Source of the DNA: Bifidobacteriaceae bacterium
GTDB taxonomy: Bacteria > Actinomycetota > Actinomycetes > Actinomycetales > WQXJ01
DNA length: 59,160 nucleotides
NCBI GenBank assembly: GCA_031278655.1
Contig: JAITJZ010000104.1
Span: 1-59,160, forward strand
Reading direction: 5' to 3'
The notes below the pieces were generated by a model that had not been told where the DNA came from, made no database searches, and saw only the letters and a list, made by a program, of their open reading frames with translations. Position 1 is the first letter of the stretch. Each line of letters opens with the position of its first letter. The translations under genes were made by a program, and so were the position numbers. This document shows, piece after piece, positions 1-11,500 of this stretch.

Positions 1-1
1 C

Positions 2-103
2 CTTGCGCCCGGGCCCCGTCCGGATCGCGGTCTGGCCGCCGCGCTGACGGCGGCGCCATTGACCTGGGTCGCTCTGGGCCGGCGGGTTGCCGCCCGGCTA
101 TGA
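2..103 (+). CDS. possible 3' end of a gene entering from the left
   Basis: Frame 2 is open from the window edge to a TGA at 101-103 and would end in the residues PLTWVALGRRVAARL. The run is short, the DNA is so GC-rich that open frames arise by chance, and no family is recognisable. The adjacent protease could belong to a type VII secretion locus, in which case a neighbouring membrane component could end here, but nothing in these 33 residues proves it. A TATGAT hexamer at 99-104 overlaps the stop and could be the -10 element of the next gene. Confidence 0.22.
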   Translation, partial: LAPGPRPDRGLAAALTAAPLTWVALGRRVAARL

Positions 104-157
104 TTCTTTCGGCGCCAAGGCGGCGTTTGACGCAGCCCTGAGGGGAGTTTGGTCCGG

Positions 158-1510
158 ATGAGTTGGTGTGTGGCTGGAGTGTTCGGGGGACGGGCCGCGG
201 CCGCGGCGTTGGCCGCGGCGCTCGGGGCGGGGCCGGGGTTGGGGGCGCCTGCGGATGTTGATCCGTGGTGGTATTACTCGGAGACCGGGATCGCGGAGGT
301 GGTGGAGGCTGGGTTTGACGGCCGGGGTTTGACGGTGGCGGTGTTGGATGGGTGGATTGACACGTCTGCGCCGGTTTTCGCGGATGCTGATATTGAGGTC
401 CGGTCGTTTTGTGGTTACCCGGAAGGGGTGGAGGGTTTGGAGTCGGGGACGTCGACGTCGGGGGTGTTGTCGCCGGGTGAGATCCCAACGGGGGAGGCGG
501 GCGCGGAGGTTTTGACCGCTTTGGAGCATGGGACGAATGTGACGGCCCGGTTGGTGGGGAATGGGGCGTTGGTGGGTGGTGTGAAGGGCCCGGTGGGTGT
601 GGCCCCGAAGGCGAAGATTTTGCATTATGTGGTCGCCGGGAACGTGGATGCGGATCCGGACGTGGCGCGGTGCGCCGGCACGGGCGCGACCGGCCCGTAT
701 GGTGAGGATAAGGCGGTGCTGGCGGCGATTGAGGCGGGCGCGGATGTGATCACGTCTTCGATGGGCATTAGCTTCTCTTCTGCGGCGGAGGAGATCCAGG
801 CGGGTGAGGTGATCGCTGTTCGGCCGTCGGGGAACGACATGGATCACTATCTTCGTGGCGCGTCGCCGCAGCCGGGGGTGGCGAAAGTGCGTGGTTTCAA
901 GGCGGATGGGGAGTTGCCGGAGTGGTTGGTGTTTTCTGATCCGGAGACCGCGGTGGTGGGTCCGGGCACGCAGGATGGCGCGGGTTTGGTGCCGGTGGCT
1001 GGTGGTGGTTGGGAGGCGGCTGTGGTGGCGGGGAACTCGTATGTGGCGCCGGTGGTGGCGGGGTTGTTGGCTGATTTGGCGGTGAAGTACCCTGAGGCCT
1101 CGAAGGCTCAGTTGGTTCAATCCCTTGTCCGCAACACTTGGGACTTCGACCACGAGCCGTCTTGGGATGATTATTGGGGTTGGGGCGCTGTTGACGTGCC
1201 GCGGTTGTTCGCGGCTGATCCGTCCCAGTATCCGGATGTGAACCCGTTGTTGGGCGAGATGGGGGTTTTGACGACGGAGCCGCCGGCGCCGCCGAGCCCT
1301 TCGGAATCGGAGTCGGCGCCGAGCCCTTCGGCGTCTGCGAGTTCTTCGCCGACGGGTGGGGAAGCGGCCTCTGACCCGGGTTCCGTGGCTTGGTTGCCGT
1401 TCGTGGTGGTGGGCGGCGGGGTCGTGGCGCTGGCGGCGGTGGTGGTGGTGGCTGTGGCCGCCCGGCGCGCCCAGACCAGGAAGGCGCCCCCGACCTGGAC
1501 CCAGTACTGA
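158..1510 (+). CDS. membrane-anchored subtilisin-like (S8, mycosin-like) serine protease
   Basis: Predicted exported serine protease of the S8 family. The catalytic triad is visible: Asp64 in VAVLDGWID, His124 in EHGTN and Ser294 in GNSYVAPVVAG. The oxyanion Asn is probably in RPSGND. A short hydrophobic signal segment starts the protein. The C-terminus has a Ser/Pro/Glu-rich linker, one transmembrane helix (about residues 405-435) and a basic tail, as in mycosins (MycP) of type VII secretion. ATG 158 is preferred because AGGGGAG (141-147) lies 10 nt upstream; a TTG at 149 is too close to it. The Asp motif is DGW rather than the usual DTG or DSG. No other ESX gene is visible, so the link to type VII secretion is inferred. 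Codon usage favours GGT, TTG and GTG, unlike most of the window but like the middle block of the giant surface protein. The gene converges on rraA. Confidence 0.8.
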   Translation: MSWCVAGVFGGRAAAAALAAALGAGPGLGAPADVDPWWYYSETGIAEVVEAGFDGRGLTVAVLDGWIDTSAPVFADADIEVRSFCGYPEGVEGLESGTSTSGVLSPGEIPTGEAGAEVLTALEHGTNVTARLVGNGALVGGVKGPVGVAPKAKILHYVVAGNVDADPDVARCAGTGATGPYGEDKAVLAAIEAGADVITSSMGISFSSAAEEIQAGEVIAVRPSGNDMDHYLRGASPQPGVAKVRGFKADGELPEWLVFSDPETAVVGPGTQDGAGLVPVAGGGWEAAVVAGNSYVAPVVAGLLADLAVKYPEASKAQLVQSLVRNTWDFDHEPSWDDYWGWGAVDVPRLFAADPSQYPDVNPLLGEMGVLTTEPPAPPSPSESESAPSPSASASSSPTGGEAASDPGSVAWLPFVVVGGGVVALAAVVVVAVAARRAQTRKAPPTWTQY

Positions 1511-1564
1511 GCGGCCCGCGCTCGGTCGAGGACCGCCCGGGAGGGCGTTCAGGCCGGGGAGCGG

Positions 1565-2062
1565 TCAGGGCTGGCGGGCGGGCGGCGCCGGCAGCACCAC
1601 GATCCCGGTCGCGTCGGCGAAGACTTGGTCGCCGGGCCGGATGACCACGCCGCCAACCTCCACCGGCACGCCGACATCGCCGATGCCGCGTTTGTCGGTT
1701 TTGAGGGGGATGGCGCCCAGCGCTTTGATCCCGAGGTTTAGGTCGCGGAGCACTTCGACGTCGCGGACGGCGCCGCCGATGACGAAGCCCGCCCAGCCGT
1801 TCGCGGCCGCGGCCGCCGCGATCAGGTCGCCGAGCAGCGCCCGGCGCAGCGAGCCGCCGCCGTCCACCACGAGCACGCGGCCCTCGCCGGGCGTGGCGGC
1901 CAACTCCTTGACCTTGGAGTTGTCCTCGAAACACTTGACCGTCTGGGCCGGCCCGCTGAAGGCTTCGCGGCCGCCGAAGCTGACGAACCCGGCCCTCAGC
2001 GCTTGGGCGGTGTCGGGGTGCTGGTCGGCGAGGTCGGGTGTTGAAGGCGGCGCGGCGGCCAT
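1565..2062 (-). CDS. RraA-family protein (RNase E activity regulator / oxaloacetate decarboxylase-aldolase fold)
   Basis: A 165-residue RraA-like protein, close to the usual family length of about 160. The N-terminus STPDLADQHPD, the central VKCFEDNSKVKELAATPGEG and VLVVDGGGSLRRALLGD, and the motif GAVRDVEVL are family hallmarks. Members either bind RNase E-type ribonucleases or act as class II aldolases / oxaloacetate decarboxylases, and the sequence alone does not settle which. In actinobacteria the free-standing form is often annotated as a regulator of ribonuclease activity A. The start ATG (complement of 2060-2062) has an AGGAG six bases upstream on the minus strand. It is convergent with the protease gene and divergent from the SRP RNA. 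Confidence 0.88.
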   Translation of the reverse strand: MAAAPPSTPDLADQHPDTAQALRAGFVSFGGREAFSGPAQTVKCFEDNSKVKELAATPGEGRVLVVDGGGSLRRALLGDLIAAAAAANGWAGFVIGGAVRDVEVLRDLNLGIKALGAIPLKTDKRGIGDVGVPVEVGGVVIRPGDQVFADATGIVVLPAPPARQP

Positions 2063-2147
2063 GGCGGCTCCTGATCGGTTCCTATGATGCGGGCCCGCTC
2101 CGGGCGGACACCCAACACCCTAACGCCGTGAGCTAGTCTTGTGACTC

Positions 2148-2236
2148 GACCCCTCGCGTGGCGGCATCTCGCTGAACCCCCCCAGGGCCGGAAGGCAGCA
2201 AGGGCAGGTGGGCTCTGCCGGGTGCGCGAGGGGTCC
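2148..2236 (+). ncRNA. ffs: signal recognition particle RNA, small (4.5S) type
   Basis: The tip domain of bacterial SRP RNA is plain: GGCCGGAAGGCAGCAAGGGC, with the asymmetric loop around AGCA and the GGAA tetraloop. The ends pair perfectly: 2148-2158 (GACCCCTCGCG) with 2225-2235 (CGCGAGGGGTC). A T run follows at 2237-2240 and could end transcription. A TAGTCT hexamer at 2134-2139 is a plausible -10 element. The RNA binds Ffh and targets nascent membrane and secreted proteins. At about 89 nt it is the short form without an Alu domain. Confidence 0.95.
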
Positions 2237-2530
2237 TTTTGGCTCTCGTGGCGCCGGCCGGTAACACCCCTAACAAAACCCAAAACGGGACTACGGTCCT
2301 ACTCCGGCACGAATTGGCCAGCCAGTTCAGCTATTAGCCAAAATGGTCGCGCTAGTGGCTTCCACCTGCAAGAATAGTGAGCTTCGGGAACGCGATGAAC
2401 ATTCGTACTCCCACCGAGCAGCGGTGCGGGGACCCCCCAAACGGACCAACGGCCGGGGTGGTCGCTAGCTTCCTGCCACAACTGAATCCCCACAAAGGCA
2501 AGAACCCCGACCCCCACAAGGAGTGTCCCC

Positions 2531-5500
2531 ATGAGCGCTGTGCGCGCCCAGGTTGAATCACGTTCCCGCAAGGAAAATCTGAAGCGACGCGCGCGGCAGG
2601 TGGTGGCGCTCGCGGCTGTCGCGGCCACGGGACTCGGCGGCTTGGTGGTGGCGCAGACAACGATGGGCGTCTCCAGCGCCGAGGCCGTCAACATCTACGC
2701 CCCATGGGACGGCCAGTTCCGCGAGGAATACCTCTGGCACCAGGCGGCGAACGACAACTTGGGCTCGACTTGGGCTTCTGCCTGGCTCGATCCGTCCTGG
2801 TTGGAGCCCGCCACCTGGCGGGCGCCGGAGAAGGTGGCCTACCTGGCAGGGAAGGTGGACGGCGCGGCCGCGACCCACGGCACCATCACGATCGCCACCG
2901 GCCCGGCGCTCTACAAGGCGCGGGGGGACAAAACCAACGGGATGATCGGGATCGACGTCACCTATGGCAAGACCATTCTGTTCCAGCCGGACACCTCCAG
3001 TCCCACCCCCAAAGTGGACGCCATCGCCTATCAGCCGTTGACCAAGGCGGCTGTGGCGGAGGGGGCCAGCAAGACCGCCTGCTACCAGGCGGGCGCCCAG
3101 TCCGCGGCCATCAATCAGGAGAACGGTTATCTCTACGCCTCGTCCTGGGGCGGCATGGAGCTGTCCGGAACGTCCTTGGTCGGCACCGCCAAGTTGGGCA
3201 TCTTCGAGTTGGGTTGGCAGGAGGGCGCCACACTTCAGCCGATGACGTGCCTGGCGGGCGTCAACGAAATCACCGGCGCTCATGGCAAGACGCTCAACCA
3301 GCAATGGCTTGAGGCCACCGGGCTGAGGGGTCCGAACGTCAATTGGGTCATGTCCGACGACGTGGTGGTGGACCTCCAAGGCGACTTCTACATCATGATG
3401 ACCGGCGGACCCGAACGTCACGCCTTGGTCCGGGTCGACGTCCCCAAGAAGCCGGACGGCAGTCCCGACCCCACCAACGTGATCTGGGAATACACAATTG
3501 TCAAGACCTTCACGCAGGAGGCCAACCCCAGGGCGACGGCCATCAGCGGCATGGCCCTGATGGACGGGGCGCTCTACACCATCGATCAGTCCAGCCCGTC
3601 GGTGGTGCGTCGGTGGGACCTGATGACCGAGCAGGTGACTCGGCTCGGCAAGATGAAGGACAGCACCGCCAAATATCAGGACCTGGCTGGCGGCCAGGCC
3701 GCCGCCACCGTCACCGGCACCATTTACAACGACGCCAACGGCAACGGTGTCATCGACCGCGGCGAGTCCGGCGTCGGCGGGGTGAAGGTCGAGATTTGGC
3801 AGGGCGACGCCGCGTCCGGATCGACCTCTTGGACCAAGCGCATCACCGTCCCCACCGACAGCGACGGCCGCTACTCGACCTTGTTGAACGCCAAGGACCG
3901 GGAGTACCTGGTGCGACCGATCCGGCCGTCCATCGGCGACGCGGCGGCGCGGCAGACCTATGCCTCAGCCGGCCGGGAAAGCGATGACGACGGCCTGACC
4001 AACCTGGTCCGGCCGTATTGCTCCAGTGACGCCGGAGACTACCAATTGCACAGCGGTTCCGGCAGCTGCTGGGGGGCTCGCCTGGACGGCGCCGACCCGG
4101 AGTCGACAACCAATCCGTTGGACCCGGCGGCGGGCGCCGGCATAGTCACCAATGTCGAGGCGCGCACGGCCAAGGCCCGCATTGTGGCCGATTTCGGCAT
4201 CACCACGGCCGCTTCCTGGGGTGACGCGCCGGACGGCTACAAGACCACCAACGCGGCCCAGGGGCCCTACGCCAACCCGACCCGCGCCGGGCGGCCCTAC
4301 CTGCACCTGGGCGCGGCCGCCGGGGTTTATCCGGACGGCGCGCCGGGCGCCGGCGCGGACGCCCACAGCGCTGATGACGGCTTGGAGTTGGCGCCGAAAG
4401 GCGCCGGCGGCGCGCCGGACGCCAGCGCCTGGCAGAGCGCCCAGGGGCAGTTGATGGCCTCAGGCCAGACCTACGCCTTCCGCGCCAAAGCCAATGTCCC
4501 GGCCGAATTGAACGCCGCCGCCAGGGTCAAGGCGTGGATCACGGCGGTCGAGGGCGGCAAGGCCGCCGCCACCATGGCCGAGCCTCTGCTCGGCGGCGGG
4601 GGCTGTTCCGCGGTCCCGGACCAGGAGGGCTATGTCCAATGCGACTACGCGCCCCGCAACCCGAGCCCGACCGGCGATGTGACGCCGCTCTACGCCCGCG
4701 CCAGGGTCTCGACCGACGACGCCATGACCGCCGTCTCACGCGGCTCCGGGAGTGGAAGCGCCCCCTGGGTCCCGCTCGGCGAAATCGAGGACTACCGCCT
4801 GGGCCTGGCCAACGGCGTCCTCAGGCTCCAAGCGCGCAGCCTGGGCGGCGCCGCCGCCAACGTCAGCTTGTCGCTGGACGCCGCCAACATCTCCACCGTG
4901 GCCCCTTCCTCCGCCACTGACACCGTGCTTACCAAGGCAGATGGGAGTTTCCAGGCGGGCGCTTCGGGCCACGCGCTGAAGTCCCTGAGCCAGGGCGTGT
5001 CCATCACCACGGCGGCTGTTGGCGCCGTGGGCGCGACCGGCGTGAACGGTTGGCGGCTGGCCGACCGCCAGCAGGGCGGCCAGTCCCAGGACAGCTACTG
5101 TTTCGACTCGCTCAGCGGCGCCCGCTTGGACGCGCAGGTCGACCAAGCCGCCGGCTCGCTGACCTTGGCGGCACCCGCCGTCGGTGTCTTGCCGGCGGAT
5201 GTGACCTGCCGCTTGACCTATGCCCCGGAGGCCGACTATCTGAAGTCCTCCGTCACCGCCGACCCGAGCAGCAACCAGGACCCAGCCGACCGCCTGACCG
5301 TGCCGCTGGGCTCGTCCACGGTCAGCGTCGAGGCGCTGGGCGTGGTGGTCGACGCGGACGGCCAGGAGCAGACCCGGCCCGCGGCCGGCGCCGAGGTCGA
5401 GTTGGCGTTGGCGCCGCTGGGCGCCGAGCCCGCCGATGGCGCGCGCCTTGAGAGCTCCAGCGACGACGGCGCCTCTTGGATCGCCCAGGGCCAAGCCCTG

Positions 5501-8500
5501 ACTTGCGTCTTGGACTCCGCCGGAGGCTGCGACCAAGACGTCCGCGTGATCGCCAGCGCGCCTGGCGGCTACGGCCTGAGTGCGCGCCTGGCCGGGCGCC
5601 ACCTCACCAACAAGGCCACCGGCGAGGGCACGGACACCTCGCCGGTCGAAATCTGGTTCAAAGCGGGGGCGCCTGCCAGCGGCGAGATCGCCCTCGATGA
5701 CACCAAGGACCGGGCCGCCAACCACGGCCAGGTCGACCCGGCTGACTCCTACCGGCTCGACATCTGGGTGCGCGACGGCCAGGGCAACGGCGTCACCGGT
5801 TTGGCCGACGCCAACTTCACCAAGTCTTGCGTCACCGGCCAGCGGTCCATCAACTGTCCGCCGGCGAGCGGCGTCGTCTTCGGGAACGTGACCGAGGACC
5901 CGGCTGAGGACGGCCACTACAGTGTCACGGTCGGCGCCACCAAAGCTGGCGAGAAACGCCTCGCGATCAGCGTGGCCGGGGTCTCCGGGAAGCTCGGGCA
6001 AAAGGGCAACCCCTCCGTCAAACACGTCACCGCGACCTTCACCGCCATGGCCGAGGCCTCCGCCGCCGAGTCGTCCTTCGTCATCACCTCGACCGAGCCC
6101 AGGATCGCCTCGGCCTCGAACCCGGACGACCCGCAGCGTTACCACCTTGGCCGGGTCGTTCTCAAGGACGCCAACGGCAACCCGATCAGCGCCGCAAAGC
6201 TGACCTGGGCGGACACGGAGCCGGCGGCCGCCAACGTCGAGATCGCCGAAAGCGGCCAAGCGGGCGTCTACGACGTCAAGATCTGGTCGCCCACCCCGGG
6301 CGTCTTCCAGGGCAAGCGGATCGCTTTCAACAGCGGCACGGCGTCCGCCGTCATCCTGACGCAAGCCGAAACCTTTGTCTTCGTGGCCGACCAACCGGAC
6401 CAGACGGCATCGGACATGGAGATCACCACCACCCCCGGGCAACTGGCCAACCGCAACGACCCCAAAGCCAAGGCCGAGACCTGGGGCCGGCAAACCATCA
6501 CCGTCACCCTGGCCGACGCCGGCGGCAACCCGTACCGGGGGGCGGCCGGCCGCCTCTTCGCCAGCGCGCCGGCCGCGGGGGTCGAAGGAGTGCGCTACGC
6601 CGACCCGGCGGGCATCGGAGAGGGCGGCTTCGCCTGCGCGGCGCCGGCCGGCGCCGACGGCTGCGAGGCCGGCGTCTACCAGTTGGAGGTCTACGCCGCC
6701 AGGGCCGGCGCCAAGCAGATCACAGTCACCTTCACACCTGAGGAGGGCGAAGCCTTCGACGTGCGCGAGAAGAGCACCGGCCTGGGCCACGTCACAGCCC
6801 TCTTCGTGACGCCGCCGGCAGCGCCCGGCGAGTCGGTTTTTGTGCTCGGCGACAGCAAGGAGCACCAAGGCGAGACTGACCCCCAGGACAACTGGGACGA
6901 CCCGGCGGACCAGCCGGACGGCGGCGATTCCGTGGCCCATGAGACCTCCATGGCCTTCCACCCCGGCGTGCGCGTCTGGGACGCCGGGCGCAACAACCCG
7001 ATCGGCGGTGCCCGCGTGACGCTGACCCTGACGGATCAGGCGGACCCGGCCGCGGGCGCCTGCCCGGCCGTCTTCGAGGACAACCAATCCCGCTCCATCG
7101 AGTTGCGGACCTCGGCCACCGGCAAGGCCTCGGCCGCCGTCAACTCCGCCCAGGCGGGAGTCTGCGTCATCACCGCCACGCTGGCCACAAACGCCGGCCA
7201 GGCGGAGGTCCCCGGCTCGCCCAAGGTTTTGACCTGGATCGATTCCGAAGTCGACGCCGCAGCCTCCAGTTTCACGGTCTCGGCCGACTCGGTGGTGGCG
7301 GACGGCCGCGACCGGGGCGAGGTCTCGGCCCGCCTGGTCGGCGCCGGCGGCGACCCGGTGGTCCAAGCGGCGGACACCATCAAAGCGTCCGCCACGAGCG
7401 ACGCTGGGCTCACCTTCTCGAAGTTCAAGCACGTGTCCGATGGCGTCTACACGGCCACGTTCACAGGCGTCAAGTCCGGCGACAAGGCCGTGACGGTCGA
7501 GGTGGCGGGCGAGCCGGTGGCGGTCGAGTCCGGCGGCAACGGCTTCGCGCGGATGATCGCCGGGGCCCCCGCCGCCACGACTTCTTGGCTGGTCGAGCCG
7601 GGCGAGACCGGCCGGGCGGACGGCCTGACCAGTCTGCCGGTCAAAGTCCGCGCCTTCGACGCCCTGGGCAACCCGGCCACCACGGGCGTAATTGAGTTCA
7701 CCATCCCAGAAGGGACGGCTGCGACTGCCGTCGGCGCCGGTGTTGGTGTCACCGGCGGTGGCGGCGAAACCGGCGCGGGGGCCGGGACCGGCGTGGGCCT
7801 CGAGTCCGCCCCGGCCCCCGTGGCCGGACCCGGCCAAGTCACCGCCCCGGTCGAGAACGGCTGGGCGCGGATCGACTTGACCTCCACCAAGGCCGCCACC
7901 CACATTGTCACCGCCAGCCTGGCGGGCCAGGCGGTGACGGTCGTCAAAGACGCCGCGGAGCAGACTCAAGTCGGCGCTGACGGCCGGGCCAAGGCCGTCT
8001 TCTCGGCGGCGGCCGCGTCCAGCGATCAGTCCGTCCTGACCATTCCGACCGCCGGCGTGGACGGTTTGACCACCAAACTGGTCGGCGGCGCCGAGAAGCA
8101 CACGGCCGAAGTCGCGGTCACAGACGCCAACTCGAACCCGGTCGCCGCCGGCGCGGCCGCAGTCGTCTTCCGGTGGAGTTACACCGACAACCAGGGCAAC
8201 CCGCGCTCTGATTCGTCGCAGCCGGTGGCGACCGACGCCAACGGCGTCGCCTCGTATTCCTTCGGGTCGCTCTCGGCCTCGGTCTGGACCATCGAGGCGC
8301 GGATCGTGGGCGCGACCAAAGACGTGCAAGGCTCGCCCAAGACGGCGGCCTTCGCCCACGGCGAGTTGGACGCCCACGCCACCCTTGGCTCGTTCACCGT
8401 GGACTCGACCGTCAAGAAGGCCGACGGGGTGGCCTGGGCGGCCGCCAAGATGCGGGCGCTGGACCAGCACGGCAACCCGATCAAGGATGTCGACCTGGGC

Positions 8501-11500
8501 TTCCTGCTGGACTACCAGACCAAGAACGGCCCGCGCTTCGCCGACGCCGCCACCGGCCTGAAAACGGCCACCGCCCTTTCCGGCGACGACGGCTGGGCGC
8601 GGGGCCGGATCTATTCGCTGTGGCCGGGCGACTTCGACGTCAAGGGCTCGCTTGGGCAGGTGACCACCACCGCGCTCCAGGTGCACTTCTCGAACGCCGC
8701 CGCTGAGCCCGCCACATCCAGCTTCAAGGTGGCGCCGGCACCCGGCAACGCTTCGACCGAGAAGGTGGTGGCCGATGGCGTCGAGTCTTACATCGCCACC
8801 GTCACCCTCAGGGACGCGGCCGGCACGCCGCTGAACGACGCCGGCGCGACCGTCCACATGACACCCCGGAACATCCCCGGCGCCAAAGAGTCCGAGCACA
8901 ACATCGTCTCCGGCCAGTTGGGCCAGGGCCAAGCCCAGGTGTCGTTGACAACCTCCAAGGCGGGCCTTTGGGACGTGACCGTCAAGATCGGCAACGATCT
9001 GGTCGGGACCGAGGCGGACTCCCAGGTCAAGGTCCAGACCATCGAGTTCGTGGCCGGGCCGCCATCCGTCGACGGCGCCGACTCGCGCCTGATCGCGCCG
9101 GTGCGGTCAGCCAAAGCCGACGGCCAAGAGACCCAGGTGGTGCGCGCTGAAATCCGCGACGCCTTCGGCAATCCCGTGCTGGGCCAGGCGGTCGTCTTCG
9201 CGGTCCCGGCCGACACCAAGATCAAACTTGAGGACGGCAGCCTGGTCGCCGGCCCGACCTTTGAGACCGTCACCGCCGACGGCGCCGGCGGCCTGCCGGC
9301 CGGGGTCGCCGAGCTGGCGCTGGTTTCAACCAAGACTGGGCAAAGAGCGGTCACCGCGACGGTCGCGGGCGAGGACATCAGAGCCGGCTCGCCGGCTCAG
9401 GTGACGTTCGTCAACGCCGACCTCTCGGCCGCCCGCTCCGAGTTCGACATCCCCACCGCCACCAGCTCCAAGACAGTTGTGACCGAGTTTCACACGCCCC
9501 GGGTGACGCTGCGGGACGCCTCCGGCAACCTTTACACGCCGGCGGCGCTGGTCCAGTTCCACTACCGGCTGAGCGGCGCCGCCGATTGGCAGGCGGGACC
9601 GGCCGTCACCGCCAAGGACGGCGTCGCCCTTTGGAAGGACTTCACCGTCTCAGTCGCGGGCGTCTACGAGGTTCGCGCCAGCCTGACCGTCGGTCAGGTG
9701 CCGGACTCGGACACCACCCGGCAAGCCACCTTCCGGGCCGGCCCGGCCAACGCCGCCAACTCCAGCCTGACCACCTCCAGCGGATCGGTGCTGCCCAACG
9801 GCAAAGACACCCATTCCGCGACGGTGACCGTCCGGGACGCCCTCGGCAACCCCGTGACCGGCGAAACGGTCTCCTTCGGGCTGGCGGACTCCGGCCCGGC
9901 CTTCTTCGTGGGCGCCTGCCAGGAACACAGCTGCGCGCTCAAGACCTCCGACAAAGGCCAGGCGACCGCCCTGGTGGCGTCATCGGCCTCGGTCACCGCT
10001 CAGGTGACGGCGGCGCTGACGTCAGGACCGATCGCCAGCGCCGGGCTGCTCTTCGCCGCCGGCGCCCCGGACGCGGCCAAATCGTCTTGGACGATCGCGC
10101 CCCAGACGGCGCAGGTCGCTGACGGGAAACCCGCCTTCACGGCATCGGTCCAGGTCAATGACGCCAACGGGTTGGGCAAAGCCGACGCCCGGGTCGACTT
10201 CGACGTCCCGACTGCCGTCGCCATCACCGAGCCCGGCCCCTACCAGACGGACGGCCAGGGCCGCTTGACGGTCCACCTGACGGCCACCGCCGCCGGCGTC
10301 TACACCGTCAACGCCCTGCTCGGCGCCACCCCCATCCCCGAGGCCGACCAGAGCATCATCTTCACTGCCGGGGCCATCTCCGGCGCCGCCGGGGACACCT
10401 ATCTGACCGCCCCGGCCAGTCCGGCCACCGCTGACGGCGCCTCGCAGCAGGTGGTCACCGCCACGGTCCGCGACGTCTTCTTGAACCCGGTGGCCGATGC
10501 CGCGGTCCGCTTCGCGGTCCCGGACGGAACCAGCCTGGCCGGCGGGGGCAAGGCCGAGGTCAAGACCGACGCCCGCGGCCAGGCGCGCCTGGCGCTGGTG
10601 TCGACGCGGGCCGGCGGTTATGATGTGACCGCCGAGGCGCGTCTGGGCGAAGCGGACAGCTGGACCGCGATCACCGGCGGCTCGCCGGCGCGGGTGGTGT
10701 TCACCGCCGGCACCGCCTCGTTGACCGAGTCGTGGCTGTCGAAGGACCAGGACGGCCCGCTGACGGCCGATGGCGCCGCCCACTACACCTTGAGCGTCTC
10801 CCTCAAAGACAAACACGGGAACCCGGTCAAAGTCGCGGACACCGCCGTGGAGGTGACGCTGAGGCTGATCGGCGCTGGCGGCGCGCCCGTGGCGGGCCTG
10901 CCAGCCGAGGTCAAACACCTGGCGACAGACGCCGACGGCGTGGCCCAGGTCGAGTTCGCCACCACTCGCGCGGGTCTCTGGCGGGCACAGGCGACGATCG
11001 GCGCGGGGCAGATCACCGGCGGTTCGCCGTTGCAGCTGGCGTTCGAGGCAGGAGCGCCCACGGCCGCTTCCTCACGTTTGCAGACCACCGGCAACACCGT
11101 CCTGGCCAACGGCGCCGCCGAGCACTCGGCTTGGGTGATCGTGCGCGACGCCAACTCCAACCCGGTGGCCGGCCAGGCCGTCCAATTCGTCATCGACCAG
11201 GGCGCGGATGGCGTTGCCGGGCCCACCCTGGCTCCCGCCGACGGCCTGGTGACCTCTTGTGACGCCGCCGCCGACGACGCGCCGGAATGGTGCGACCAGG
11301 ACGGCCTGGCGCTGGTCACGATCACTTCCAAAGAGCCCGGCTCGTTCAACGTCAGCGCCACATTGGGCGGCGACGCGGTGGCCGACTCGCCCGGCCAGGT
11401 CTCCTTCGACGCCGGTTGGCCGGACAAGGGCAAGTCCCAGTGGACGCTGAGCCCGGACACGGTCGCCTCCCCGGGCGTGTCTGTGACCGCCTCCGGCGAC

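Noticed and set aside
2238-2530. Regulatory RNA between SRP RNA and the giant gene
   Set aside because: The gap is AT-richer and holds small inverted words (GGAC-TACG-GTCC near 2287), but no recognisable RNA fold. It probably holds only the promoter of the surface gene.
4736-8932. 1,398-codon open frame on the minus strand inside the giant surface gene
   Set aside because: It mirrors third-position GC of the sense gene, has no start signals and its product is Arg/Gly-rich without any family motif. The frame at 11072-16015 on the same strand is rejected for the same reason.
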